From: an uncultured Pseudomonadota bacterium | Lineage (GTDB): Bacteria > Pseudomonadota > Gammaproteobacteria > Burkholderiales > JALYOK01 | Assembly (NCBI GenBank): GCA_902826775.1 | Contig: CADEHE010000002.1 | Span: 310,001-374,000 of the forward strand | Direction: 5' to 3' | Length of the DNA: 64,000 nt | In this document: in pieces, positions 1-9,066 of the stretch | Numbering within the stretch: the stretch's first letter is position 1 | Layout of the letters: every line of letters starts with the position of its first letter | Made by a program: the position numbers and the translations under genes | The notes under the pieces: generated by a model | Seen by the model: the letters and a program-made list of their open reading frames with translations, nothing else | Databases searched by the model: none | What the model was told of the DNA's origin: nothing

Positions 1-1096
1 CGCCGCGCAGCAGCGAATCGGCGAAGGCGGGTATCGCTGCTGCAGCGGGTTGCGCGCGTTGCTCGATTTCTTGCGTCGCCTTCGCCAGTGCTTGCTCGAC
101 TTGGGCACGCAGTTGCGCTTGCTGTTCGGGCGGCAGTGCGCCGATTTTCTCTTCCATGCGCTGCAATTGGCGCTGGCGCTGCTCTCGGATTGTCTTTTCT
201 ACAGTGCGCTCCACTAACTGTGGTGGCGGCGTCAGTTCAGCGGCCAACGCCGCTCTCTCGGCGGATACGCTTGGCTCCAACTCGGTACGCGCAGCGACGC
301 GCCGCGCTGTGCGATCGTAGAGGGTAAGCTGCCCACCGGAATGCACCGCTATCCAGCGCCCCGAAGGTGAGAGCGCCGCAGCTTGCATCAGATCCGCAGC
401 GCTGGCTGCTTCGTCGAAAGTACTAAGCGCTTGCGCGTTGCCGGCGGTGCGGTCACGCACGAAAAGCGCTTTGCTTGGAAGCGGGCCGGCGGCCACCTCA
501 AAACGCGCTTCCAGAACGACGCGCCCGTCCGGCGTATGCGCAAGCAACATGCTTGCTTCGCTCGTGTCAGCTGCTAGCGCTTCGAGCTTGCCTTGGCGGC
601 GAAACAAGTCCGCCACATACAAGCGGCCGTCGCCCGCCAACATCAGCACGCGTCCGTCGCTCAGCGTAGAAAGCGCTTGCACCGGCTTACGCTGGGCGGG
701 ATCAAGCTTGACGCGCGCCGGTTCCCCGCAGCGGCGCAAATCCCACAGCGTTATTGCACCATCACCGGTCGCGGCCGCCAGCGAAGCCGAGTCGCGCGAG
801 AATGCAATCGCTGGAATACCCAATCCGGGCAGAGAAGCATTGCCCGCTACCGCGCCGCCCAAGTTGCACAGGAGTCGTCCAGACCGTACTTCCCAAATCT
901 GCATACTGCCCGGTGGATTTGAAGTCGTTGCAAGCAGCGCGCCATCCGGCGCAAACACCACGGTGCCGCCGGTTGCCATAGCCGAACCGGGCCTGCTCTG
1001 CACCATAAGGCGTGGTGCAACGTCGGTGGCGGCCGGAACACAGGTGGCAGCGAGCAGCCAAAGAACGAGGATCAATCTGGTGGCGCTCTGCAACAT
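1..1096 (-). CDS. Exported WD40-repeat protein with coiled-coil segment, 3' part outside the window
   Basis: The minus strand is open from an ATG at 1096 to the left edge (365 codons, no stop), so the C-terminus is missing. A signal peptide is visible (hydrophobic LILVLWLLAATCVPAA after MLQSATR), so export is likely. Two WD40-type blades are clear: VVFAPDGALLATTS ending IWEVRSG (about residues 39-67) and IAFSRDSASLAAAT ending LWDLRR (about 85-110). Weaker repeats follow. From about residue 290 the protein becomes charged and glutamine-rich (REQRQRQLQRMEEK) and probably forms a coiled coil. A weak purine-rich stretch (AGAGAAG) precedes the ATG. Such propellers are often fused to catalytic domains, but none is visible here. 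It is divergent from groEL. Confidence 0.75.
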   Translation of the reverse strand, partial: MLQSATRLILVLWLLAATCVPAATDVAPRLMVQSRPGSAMATGGTVVFAPDGALLATTSNPPGSMQIWEVRSGRLLCNLGGAVAGNASLPGLGIPAIAFSRDSASLAAATGDGAITLWDLRRCGEPARVKLDPAQRKPVQALSTLSDGRVLMLAGDGRLYVADLFRRQGKLEALAADTSEASMLLAHTPDGRVVLEARFEVAAGPLPSKALFVRDRTAGNAQALSTFDEAASAADLMQAAALSPSGRWIAVHSGGQLTLYDRTARRVAARTELEPSVSAERAALAAELTPPPQLVERTVEKTIREQRQRQLQRMEEKIGALPPEQQAQLRAQVEQALAKATQEIEQRAQPAAAAIPAFADSLLRG

Positions 1097-1222
1097 CTTC
1101 TCTATGACGCCGTTGACTGTGCCGGGCCCGCACATCAAGTAACAAACGCCACACCCGCCCGCGCGGGTGCGGCCTGCCAAAGTGATTGTTCTGTGATGCC
1201 GCGCCCGCAACGACTCGTTTCC

Positions 1223-1236
1223 TTGATATTCGTCAA
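1223..1236. promoter_or_regulatory. FNR/ANR-type box upstream of orphan groEL
   Basis: TTGATATTCGTCAA fits the FNR family palindrome TTGAT-N4-ATCAA with one substitution. Its centre is 95 bases upstream of the groEL GTG. If it sits at -41.5, transcription would start near 1271 and the poor hexamer TAAGCT at 1258-1263 would be the -10. The rest of the 1097-1324 intergenic region shows only a 7-bp GC-rich hairpin at 1152-1169 without a T-run. Confidence 0.65.
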
Positions 1237-1291
1237 AGCAGTGAAGTATGCATTGAGTAAGCTTTTTTGTGAACGCTGCGGATGCGGCTAA

Positions 1292-2950
<1,659 letters not shown>

Positions 2951-2962
2951 CGGGCGCTCGCT

Positions 2963-3787
2963 TTACCGGAAGGAGGCGCGGCGGCGCCGCGCCAAAAGCA
3001 GCGCCGGCAAGAGCAGCAGCGCCTGCATCACAAAGAATGCGGCGCTGAGTCCGACAAAATCCAGGCGGTCAAGCACCGCGACTGCAAGCATCATCGCAAT
3101 ACTAAGATTGCGATCGCAGAACGCAATAGCCAGAGAGATTCGCGCGCCCGAATCGCAGCGGAATTTAGCCGCTAGCGCGTAGCCGACTCCCGCGCTGGCC
3201 AGGGTGAACAGAAGCGTTGCTGACGCGAGCCGACCGAGGCCGGGTGCGAGTGTATCGGCTTGAGTTGCAAGCACAACGCCAATGATCGCCACTAACAGAG
3301 CCGCGCTGCCGCCTTGCAGATATTTGCGATAGCGCTGCGTCCAATCTTGAGCAAAGCGCCGCAACATCATTCCCACCCCGATGGGCAGCAAAAGGCCAAG
3401 AAAGAGCTGTCGCATCGCCAACGCAACAGGCAGGCGCACTCTTGCATCATCGTGCCACAGCCACTCAAAGGATGCCGCCACCACCAACGGCGTCGCGGCG
3501 AGCGCGGCCAAGTTGGATAGTGCGGTGAGCGTGACCGACAATGCCGTATCGCCTCGCGCCAGCAGCACGTAGTAGTTGGCGCTTGTGGCGATCGGCGAAG
3601 CCGCAATCAAGATCAAGCTTGCAGCAAGCTGCGCATCCGCCTGCAGAAGCTGCGCGATCATCCATGCAATGATCGGCAATAGCGCGGCCTGAAGAGCGAT
3701 TGCGCTGAATACCGCCGCTGGAAAGTGCAAGACGCGCCTGAAGTCTGCGAGAGTCAACTCCATGCCAACGCCGACCATCGCGAGCAC
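2963..3787 (-). CDS. Bile acid:sodium symporter (BASS) family transporter
   Basis: A polytopic inner membrane protein of 274 aa made almost wholly of hydrophobic helices. The opening GMELTLADFRRVL and the middle SANYYVLLARGDTALSVT resemble the BASS/SBF family, which moves organic anions with sodium. The GTG at 3787 would cut the first helix short. The frame stays open upstream to a stop at 3850, and a CTG at 3826 would give a complete first helix (LQFIANVGIPALVVLAMVG), so the true start is uncertain and may be non-ATG. It converges with groEL with a 12-base gap. It diverges from the phnD-like gene, and the two share the FNR-type box at 3888. The substrate cannot be told. Confidence 0.75.
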   Translation of the reverse strand: MLAMVGVGMELTLADFRRVLHFPAAVFSAIALQAALLPIIAWMIAQLLQADAQLAASLILIAASPIATSANYYVLLARGDTALSVTLTALSNLAALAATPLVVAASFEWLWHDDARVRLPVALAMRQLFLGLLLPIGVGMMLRRFAQDWTQRYRKYLQGGSAALLVAIIGVVLATQADTLAPGLGRLASATLLFTLASAGVGYALAAKFRCDSGARISLAIAFCDRNLSIAMMLAVAVLDRLDFVGLSAAFFVMQALLLLPALLLARRRRASFR

Positions 3788-3887
3788 GACAAGCGCCGGG
3801 ATCCCAACGTTGGCGATGAACTGCAGGCTAGTCCTTTCGAATCCTGGCTACTAGTCATTAATCCTGCCACGCCTTGCTGGCCCCGGA

Positions 3888-3901
3888 TTGACCTGGATCA
3901 A
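3888..3901. promoter_or_regulatory. FNR/ANR-type box between BASS transporter and phnDCE-like operon
   Basis: TTGACCTGGATCAA matches TTGAY-N4-RTCAA. With its centre at -41.5, the phnD transcript would start near 3936, and AATGAT at 3923-3928 (4 of 6 to TATAAT) lies where the -10 is expected. It could also serve the divergent transporter gene. Confidence 0.65.
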
Positions 3902-3960
3902 GTTGTGCATTCACGATTGGAGAATGATGTATCACTTGTTCCTCAACCTAGGAGTGTGTT

Positions 3961-4830
3961 TTGAGTACTCGAGTTTTCAATCACGCGCTGCGCATTATCG
4001 CGTCTGTCGCTTTGGCTTTCATTTTTTCGTCAGTCCGCGCAGAAGACGTGCTGAATATGGGACTGGTGCCGGGCGAAGATCCTCGCTTGATCGTGAACGA
4101 CAATCAGCAGCTGCTGGATCATCTGCAGAAATCCCTGCAAACGAGCGTCAAACCGTTTGTGGCGACCGATTACAACGGCATCATCGAAGCGCTACGCTCC
4201 AAGAAACTAGACATCGCCTTACTCGGACCGTTCTCGTATGTACTCGCCGCGAGCGTTGCGGATGTGGAAGCATTTGCTCTAATGGAGACCGACAAACAAG
4301 GTCCAACATATCGCGCAGTGATCATCGCGCGCGATGATCATGGCGTGCATAGCCTTAAGGATCTCGCCGGCAAGAGCTTCGCGTTTGTCGATCCGAGTTC
4401 CACCTCGGGTCACCTGTTTCCCAAAGCAGCACTCATCAAAGCGGGTTACAACCCGGACACGTTCTTTTCGCGCGTGATCTTCTCCGGCGGCCATGATGCA
4501 AGCGCCATTGCCGTGCAGAACGGCAAGGTGGACGCCGCCGCTGTTGCCGACGCCTTGCTCGACACCGCTTACAGCCGCGGCATGGTGAAGCAGAATGAAG
4601 TCTCTGTGGTGTGGACGTCCGAGCCAATCCCCGGCGCACCGATCGTCTACCGGCGCGATTTGCCGGCGGATGCCAAGGCCAAGATCCGCGCCGCGTTCGC
4701 CCAAGTGCAGAACGTGCCCTGGGGACCGAAGATGACCATCAAGCGCTGGGTGCCCACTGACGATGCAGCGTACGATGTGGTGCGCGATACCGCCAAACTG
4801 CTCAACCTTGATCTGCAGAAGTTGAAATGA
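3961..4830 (+). CDS. phnD: PhnD-like periplasmic substrate-binding protein
   Basis: Substrate-binding protein of a phosphonate/phosphite-type ABC importer (289 aa). The signal peptide runs to about residue 27 (hydrophobic IIASVALAFIFSS, then VRAED). The family hallmarks are MGLVPGEDPRLIV at the mature N-terminus, LLGPFSYVLA, and the loop VDPSSTSGHLFPKAAL, which in PhnD proteins contributes to the ligand pocket. TTG start with AGGAG at 3950-3954, six bases away. It overlaps the ATPase gene by four bases. Gene order is D-C-E. No C-P lyase or phosphite dehydrogenase gene is nearby, so the ligand (phosphonate, phosphite or another oxyanion) is open. It lies downstream of an FNR-type box. Confidence 0.88.
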   Translation: MSTRVFNHALRIIASVALAFIFSSVRAEDVLNMGLVPGEDPRLIVNDNQQLLDHLQKSLQTSVKPFVATDYNGIIEALRSKKLDIALLGPFSYVLAASVADVEAFALMETDKQGPTYRAVIIARDDHGVHSLKDLAGKSFAFVDPSSTSGHLFPKAALIKAGYNPDTFFSRVIFSGGHDASAIAVQNGKVDAAAVADALLDTAYSRGMVKQNEVSVVWTSEPIPGAPIVYRRDLPADAKAKIRAAFAQVQNVPWGPKMTIKRWVPTDDAAYDVVRDTAKLLNLDLQKLK

Positions 4831-5615
4831 TCGAAGTCATCGGCCTGTCGAAGCGTTATGGCCGGCTGAGTGCACTGATCGATGTAAGTCTGCGGGTAAA
4901 CGCTGGCGAAATGGTCGTAGTCCTCGGCCCCTCGGGTGCGGGCAAGTCGACGCTGCTGCGCTGCATCAACCATTTAACTGAACCGAGTAAGGGCGAAGTG
5001 CGCATTGGCGGCGAGACGGTGCCGCGCGATCGCGCGGGCTTGCGGCACGTGCGCTCGAACATCGGCATGATCTTTCAAGATCACAATTTGGTCGCGCGCA
5101 TGTCTGTGCTTAAAAATGTTCTTGCCGGGCGGCTCGCGCGCATGCCGCAGATGCTATCCATGTTACAGATCTTCCGCGCCGATGACGTGCGCGTGGCGCT
5201 CGATTGCCTCAAGCGCGTCGACTTGCATGAGCGCGCCTGGAGCCGTGCTGACCGGCTTTCCGGTGGGCAGCAGCAAAGAGTCGGCGTCGCCCGGGCGTTG
5301 GCGCAAGAACCGCGCGCCATCCTTGCCGACGAACCAGTTGCCAGCCTCGATCCGAAGACCGCCCGCATTGTGCTTGGCGACCTCAAGCGTGCCGCGCGGG
5401 ACCTTGACATCGCAGTCTTGTGCAATCTGCATCAAGTCGGCTTCGCCAGAGAGTTCGCCGACCGGGTTATTGGCATGCACGCCGGGCGGATCGTGTTTGA
5501 AGGATCCCCGCAAGCGCTGGATGCGCAGACTTTGGCGCGCATCTACCCCGGTTTGGAGGATTCCACCGCCGCCAGCGCGAACGAGAAGATCGAGAATCTA
5601 AGGCTCGCGTCATGA
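4827..5615 (+). CDS. phnC: PhnC-like ABC transporter ATPase
   Basis: Cytoplasmic nucleotide-binding subunit (262 aa) of the phosphonate-type importer. Walker A is GPSGAGKST (about residues 33-41), the signature is LSGGQQQR (about 145), Walker B is AILADEPVASLDP, and the switch histidine follows in CNLHQVGFA. The length and the short insert after the Q-loop (GMIFQDHNLV) agree with PhnC. Its ATG overlaps the stop of the binding-protein gene, and its stop overlaps the permease ATG, so the three genes are translationally coupled. Confidence 0.9.
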   Translation: MIEVIGLSKRYGRLSALIDVSLRVNAGEMVVVLGPSGAGKSTLLRCINHLTEPSKGEVRIGGETVPRDRAGLRHVRSNIGMIFQDHNLVARMSVLKNVLAGRLARMPQMLSMLQIFRADDVRVALDCLKRVDLHERAWSRADRLSGGQQQRVGVARALAQEPRAILADEPVASLDPKTARIVLGDLKRAARDLDIAVLCNLHQVGFAREFADRVIGMHAGRIVFEGSPQALDAQTLARIYPGLEDSTAASANEKIENLRLAS

Positions 5616-6421
5616 AGCATGCACGCCACAGTTTTATCCTCGGTCGACCGTGGCAACGCCGGCAATGGCTACAGGCTTCCGCTGCGTTTACGTTGGTTGC
5701 CACGGTATTGATATGGAGTGCACAAGACCTGCAGCTATCGCTGCGCGAACTGATCAAGGGATTACCCTGGATGAGCGATTTTGTTTCGCGCATGTTGCCG
5801 CCGAACTGGGATTTTCTCGGACGCCTGGTACGGCCCGTTATTGAAACCGTGCACTTGGCCATTTGGGGAGCACTTTTCGCCATCGTGCTGGCGCTTCCCT
5901 TGTGTTTTCTGGCTGCGCGCAATCTGTCGCCCAATCCGCTGGTGTTTCACGCAGTGCGCCAGGTGTTCAATGCGGCGCGCGGCATCAACGAGATAATTTT
6001 TGCACTCATCTTCGTTGCGGCGGTGGGTTTGGGTCCTTTCGCGGGCGTGCTCGCGTTGTCGGTTCACGGCGCCGGCATGCTCGGCAAGTTCTTCGCGGAA
6101 GCCATCGAAGAAGTTGACCCCGGCCCAGTTGAAGCGCTGCGCGCGACCGGTGCCAGCGCGCTGCAGGTAATTGTCTTCGCCGTGCTGCCGCAAGCGTTAC
6201 CGGCTTGGATTGCCGCGACACTTTACCGCATTGAGGTCAACTTACGCGCTGCGACCATTCTGGGAATGGTCGGCGCCGGCGGCATCGGTTTCGAACTCTA
6301 TAGCAGCCTCAGGCTTTTCCAGTATGAGGATACAGCCATGTGCGTGATCGTCATTTTGGCGATGGTGATGACGGCCGACTACTTCTCTTCGCGGTTGCGC
6401 GCGCGCATATTGGCGCGCTAA
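5612..6421 (+). CDS. phnE: PhnE-like ABC transporter permease
   Basis: Inner membrane permease (269 aa) of the same importer. The first helix lies near residues 18-36. The transmembrane core begins at WGALFAIVLALPLCFLAAR. The EAA-type coupling loop is recognisable as EEVDPGPVEALRATGAS, followed by VLPQALPAWIAATLYR, a conserved PhnE feature, and GMVGAGGIGFEL. Start ATG overlaps the phnC stop by four bases. No second permease gene is present, so a homodimer is expected. It ends 40 bases before the next FNR-type box. Confidence 0.9.
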   Translation: MKHARHSFILGRPWQRRQWLQASAAFTLVATVLIWSAQDLQLSLRELIKGLPWMSDFVSRMLPPNWDFLGRLVRPVIETVHLAIWGALFAIVLALPLCFLAARNLSPNPLVFHAVRQVFNAARGINEIIFALIFVAAVGLGPFAGVLALSVHGAGMLGKFFAEAIEEVDPGPVEALRATGASALQVIVFAVLPQALPAWIAATLYRIEVNLRAATILGMVGAGGIGFELYSSLRLFQYEDTAMCVIVILAMVMTADYFSSRLRARILAR

Positions 6422-6461
6422 GCACGTGCAGTTGATCGAACTGGAGCAACTGCCGCATAAA

Positions 6462-6475
6462 TTGATAGAGATCAA
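6462..6475. promoter_or_regulatory. Perfect FNR/ANR-type box upstream of the PEP-CTERM-like gene and oleate hydratase
   Basis: TTGATAGAGATCAA is an exact match to the FNR consensus TTGAT-N4-ATCAA. It lies 52 bases upstream of the ATG at 6527. A T/A-rich TATTTT at 6504-6509 could be the -10, though spaced a few bases wider than in a class II promoter. Confidence 0.72.
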
Positions 6476-6526
6476 TGCGCTCACGCGAGCTTTGTGCGAC
6501 AAGTATTTTATCAATCGGAGAAACGT

Positions 6527-7234
6527 ATGAGCCTTCTGCTCAAATGGGTAACGGCGATTGCAACGCTTGCGGTCTCCACCGGCGTGAGCGCCATCGGCAT
6601 AAGCATCTATGGTCCGCTCGGTGGCCAACTTGATTCTGCCGTTCTATTCGCATCCGTCGCGGGCGCTGCGGCACAGTATGTAGTGCCGCTGGGACCGATC
6701 CAGTTAGGCATCCTAACCGAGAAGGTGGTGAACCTTCCGGTAGGTGACGGGACGTCGACCCATTGGTGGATCATCGCCAGCCAGAGCGGGCGTCTTGCCT
6801 ACACTTCGGCCACCGAACTCCAGGGTATCGATTTTATGTCTGTCGAGCCATTCGCTTCGAGCGACTTCACCACCGTCAGCGACGTACTCACGCAGCTTGG
6901 CGCCGTCAACAACGGATCGAGCTTCAGCCCAGAGATCACCGCACTACTAAGCTCGGGCCACAGGAGCCATGTTGCTCAAGATGGAGGCATCTCCGGGCTT
7001 TATGTCGAACAGTCCGATTCAATCGGATCCGGCACATCCTTGTCTTGGATCGGCGAAGTGGCCGTTAGCATACACGACAACATCCCACCCGGATTCGGAC
7101 CGGTTCCGCCAATCTCGGAACCAGCTGCTGCGCCACTACTTCTACTGGGTCTGGGTGGACTTGCCATCTTCAGAAAGCGAGACAGATCCCAAGCTTGTTC
7201 CCTTCAAGTTGTGCCATTGCACGTGGCGAGCTAA
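6527..7234 (+). CDS. Exported protein with PEP-CTERM-like sorting signal
   Basis: A 235-residue secreted protein of unknown function. The ATG at 6527 has CGGAG at 6516-6520 and begins a clean signal peptide (MSLLLKWVTAIATLAVSTG). The C-terminus has the tripartite layout of PEP-CTERM proteins: SEPAAAP, a hydrophobic helix LLLLGLGGLAIF and a basic RKRDR. Such tails are read by exosortase EpsH in biofilm-forming Gram-negatives. Unusually, about 15 further residues follow the basic cluster, and the motif is SEP rather than PEP, so the call is tentative. The middle region (about residues 25-200) has no domain I recognise. The gene is followed by oleate hydratase after 14 bases. Confidence 0.6.
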   Translation: MSLLLKWVTAIATLAVSTGVSAIGISIYGPLGGQLDSAVLFASVAGAAAQYVVPLGPIQLGILTEKVVNLPVGDGTSTHWWIIASQSGRLAYTSATELQGIDFMSVEPFASSDFTTVSDVLTQLGAVNNGSSFSPEITALLSSGHRSHVAQDGGISGLYVEQSDSIGSGTSLSWIGEVAVSIHDNIPPGFGPVPPISEPAAAPLLLLGLGGLAIFRKRDRSQACSLQVVPLHVAS

Positions 7235-7248
7235 AGGCGAACCAGCAT

Positions 7249-8844
7249 ATGCCGCATCGAGCTGGAAATCGCGCCCAGCACCGGGCCTACATTGTGGGCG
7301 GCGGGATTGCCGGCCTAGCGAGCGCGGTCTATTTGATTCGCGAGGCTGGGTTGCCTGGGAACAACATCACCCTGTTCAACCAAGAGAGCATCAACGGCGG
7401 CGCCCTTGATGGTTCCGGCTCGGCCGAGCGGGGATACCTTATACGCGGCGGGCGCATGCACGAGGAGCACTTCGTCTGCGAGTGGGATCTGCTCTCGGGT
7501 ATTCCCACGCTCGACGATCCAAGTGCCTCGATCACCCAAGAGATTTTCAAGTTCAACACGCAGGTAGTGAGTTGTTCGCATTCGCGGCTGCTGCGCGGCG
7601 GGAAGAAGATCGATGTTTCTTCGTATGGCTTGAGCAAACACGACATCTTCAATTTGTTGCGCCTCAACGGCACGCCTGAAGCGTTACTCGGAGCGAAGAC
7701 CATCGACGAGTGGTTTACGCCCGAGTTTTTTGATACCGTCTTCTGGCATCTATGGGCGACTACTTTCGCCTTTCAGCGTTGGAGCAGTTTGGCGGAAATG
7801 CGCCGTTACGCGTTGCGCTTTATGCACTTACTCCCCGGCTTCAATCAATTGAAGGGCATTATGCGCACCGTCTACAACCAGTATGACGCGGTCGTCCTGC
7901 CGATTGAGACGTGGCTGCGGGGGCAAGGTGTCAACTTTTTGATGCGCGCGCCCGTAACGGACGTAGAGTTCGACATTGGCGAACGTGCGAAGCGCGCCAC
8001 TGCTGTGCACTATTTGGTTTCAGGCGTTCCACAACGAATCGCCCTTGGGGAAAGCGATTACTTGTTTGTTACGCTCGGTTCAATGGTAGAGAGTGCAGGT
8101 ATAGGCAGCATGACCACCGCGGCACCGCTGCTGCCGCGGGCGCCGACCGGCGCGTGGGCGTTGTGGGAACGAATCGCGGCGAAGGATGCTGCTTTCGGTC
8201 ACCCTGCGACGTTCAACGGCCACGTTGATAAGTCGAAATGGATGTCGTTCACTGTGACGCTCAAAGACCCTACCTTCTTCGAGCATATGGAACGCTTCAC
8301 TGGCAACAAGGCCGGCACCGGCGGGCTGGTGACGATCACAGACTCCAACTGGTTGATGTCGGTGGTCCTGGCTCATCAGCCGCACTTCCGCAACCAACCG
8401 CCCGACACGTTTGTGTTCTGGGGGGATGGTCTATTGCCCGACAAGCCAGGCAACTACGTGCAAAAGCCGATGTCGAGTTGCAACGGCGCAGAGATACTTC
8501 ACGAACTCTTCTCGCATCTGGGCATTATCGAAATGATGCAGCCGGCGATGGACAAAATCGTCAGCTGTGCGCCTTGCATGATGCCTTACATCGACAGCCA
8601 GTTCATGCCGCGCACTAAAGGCGATCGACCGTTGGTTATTCCGGACGGCGCCAAGAACTTCGCGTTCCTCGGCCAGTTTGTCGAGCTTGAGCGCGACTGC
8701 GTCTTCACCGTCGAGTATTCGGTGCGAACCGCGCAGACCGCTGTGTTCGGGCTATTCGGCTTGGAGCGAGAAGTTACGCCGATCTATCGGGGTGACCACG
8801 ACATTCACGTTTTGATCCATGCACTGCAAGCGCTGATTCGCTAG
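7249..8844 (+). CDS. ohyA: Oleate hydratase (myosin-cross-reactive antigen family)
   Basis: FAD-binding hydratase that adds water across the cis-9 double bond of unsaturated fatty acids, giving 10-hydroxy acids. The dinucleotide-binding motif is GGGIAGLASAVYL near residues 17-29. Family blocks follow: GGALDGSGS, GGRMHEEHFVCEWDL, WHLWATTFAFQRW, MRTVYNQYDAVVLP and FAFLGQFVELERDCVFTVEY. ATG 7249 is preferred over upstream codons: it is preceded by AAAGGCGA and gives 531 aa with the FAD motif at the expected place. No signal peptide is seen; the enzyme acts in the cytosol or at the membrane surface. It probably shares a transcript with the preceding gene. The family is linked to detoxifying unsaturated fatty acids. 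Confidence 0.9.
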   Translation: MPHRAGNRAQHRAYIVGGGIAGLASAVYLIREAGLPGNNITLFNQESINGGALDGSGSAERGYLIRGGRMHEEHFVCEWDLLSGIPTLDDPSASITQEIFKFNTQVVSCSHSRLLRGGKKIDVSSYGLSKHDIFNLLRLNGTPEALLGAKTIDEWFTPEFFDTVFWHLWATTFAFQRWSSLAEMRRYALRFMHLLPGFNQLKGIMRTVYNQYDAVVLPIETWLRGQGVNFLMRAPVTDVEFDIGERAKRATAVHYLVSGVPQRIALGESDYLFVTLGSMVESAGIGSMTTAAPLLPRAPTGAWALWERIAAKDAAFGHPATFNGHVDKSKWMSFTVTLKDPTFFEHMERFTGNKAGTGGLVTITDSNWLMSVVLAHQPHFRNQPPDTFVFWGDGLLPDKPGNYVQKPMSSCNGAEILHELFSHLGIIEMMQPAMDKIVSCAPCMMPYIDSQFMPRTKGDRPLVIPDGAKNFAFLGQFVELERDCVFTVEYSVRTAQTAVFGLFGLEREVTPIYRGDHDIHVLIHALQALIR

Positions 8845-8878
8845 CGCTCGCCGACGATCGGTTGCGATAGGCCATCGT

Positions 8879-8944
8879 CCAATAGTAGTCGCTGTATACA
8901 TCTGTATATCTCATAAATAGTTATTTATAGACTTATACTATTGG
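8879..8944. repeat. AT-rich nested inverted repeat (cloverleaf-like)
   Basis: Between two convergent genes lies a 66-bp element with perfect outer arms CCAATAGTA (8879-8887) and TACTATTGG (8936-8944). Inside are two more perfect dyads: TATACA-TC-TGTATA (8895-8908) and ATAAATA-GT-TATTTAT (8913-8928). It is far richer in A/T than its flanks. It could act as a two-way terminator, a protein-binding dyad or a remnant of a small mobile repeat. The rest of 8845-9066 holds nothing I can name. Confidence 0.7.
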
Positions 8945-9066
8945 CAGGTTAGCCGCAATCCGCTTAGACCGCCGCCCCGCCCAGGAAGAACCATCTCATG
9001 GTGCGCCGGGATGAGTTGGAACCCAGCGTAGTCGCAATAGGCGCGGCCGCCCGCGCTGGCGGCTAA

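Noticed and set aside
438..1142. A 234-codon plus-strand frame at the left end
   Set aside because: It lies opposite the WD40 protein, shows no domain and has the Ser/Arg/Pro bias typical of an antisense frame. The minus-strand frame has a signal peptide and WD40 repeats.
1152..1169. Hairpin CACCCGC-N4-GCGGGTG between the WD40 gene and groEL
   Set aside because: The genes are divergent, so no terminator is expected, there is no T-run, and it does not resemble CIRCE or a known operator.
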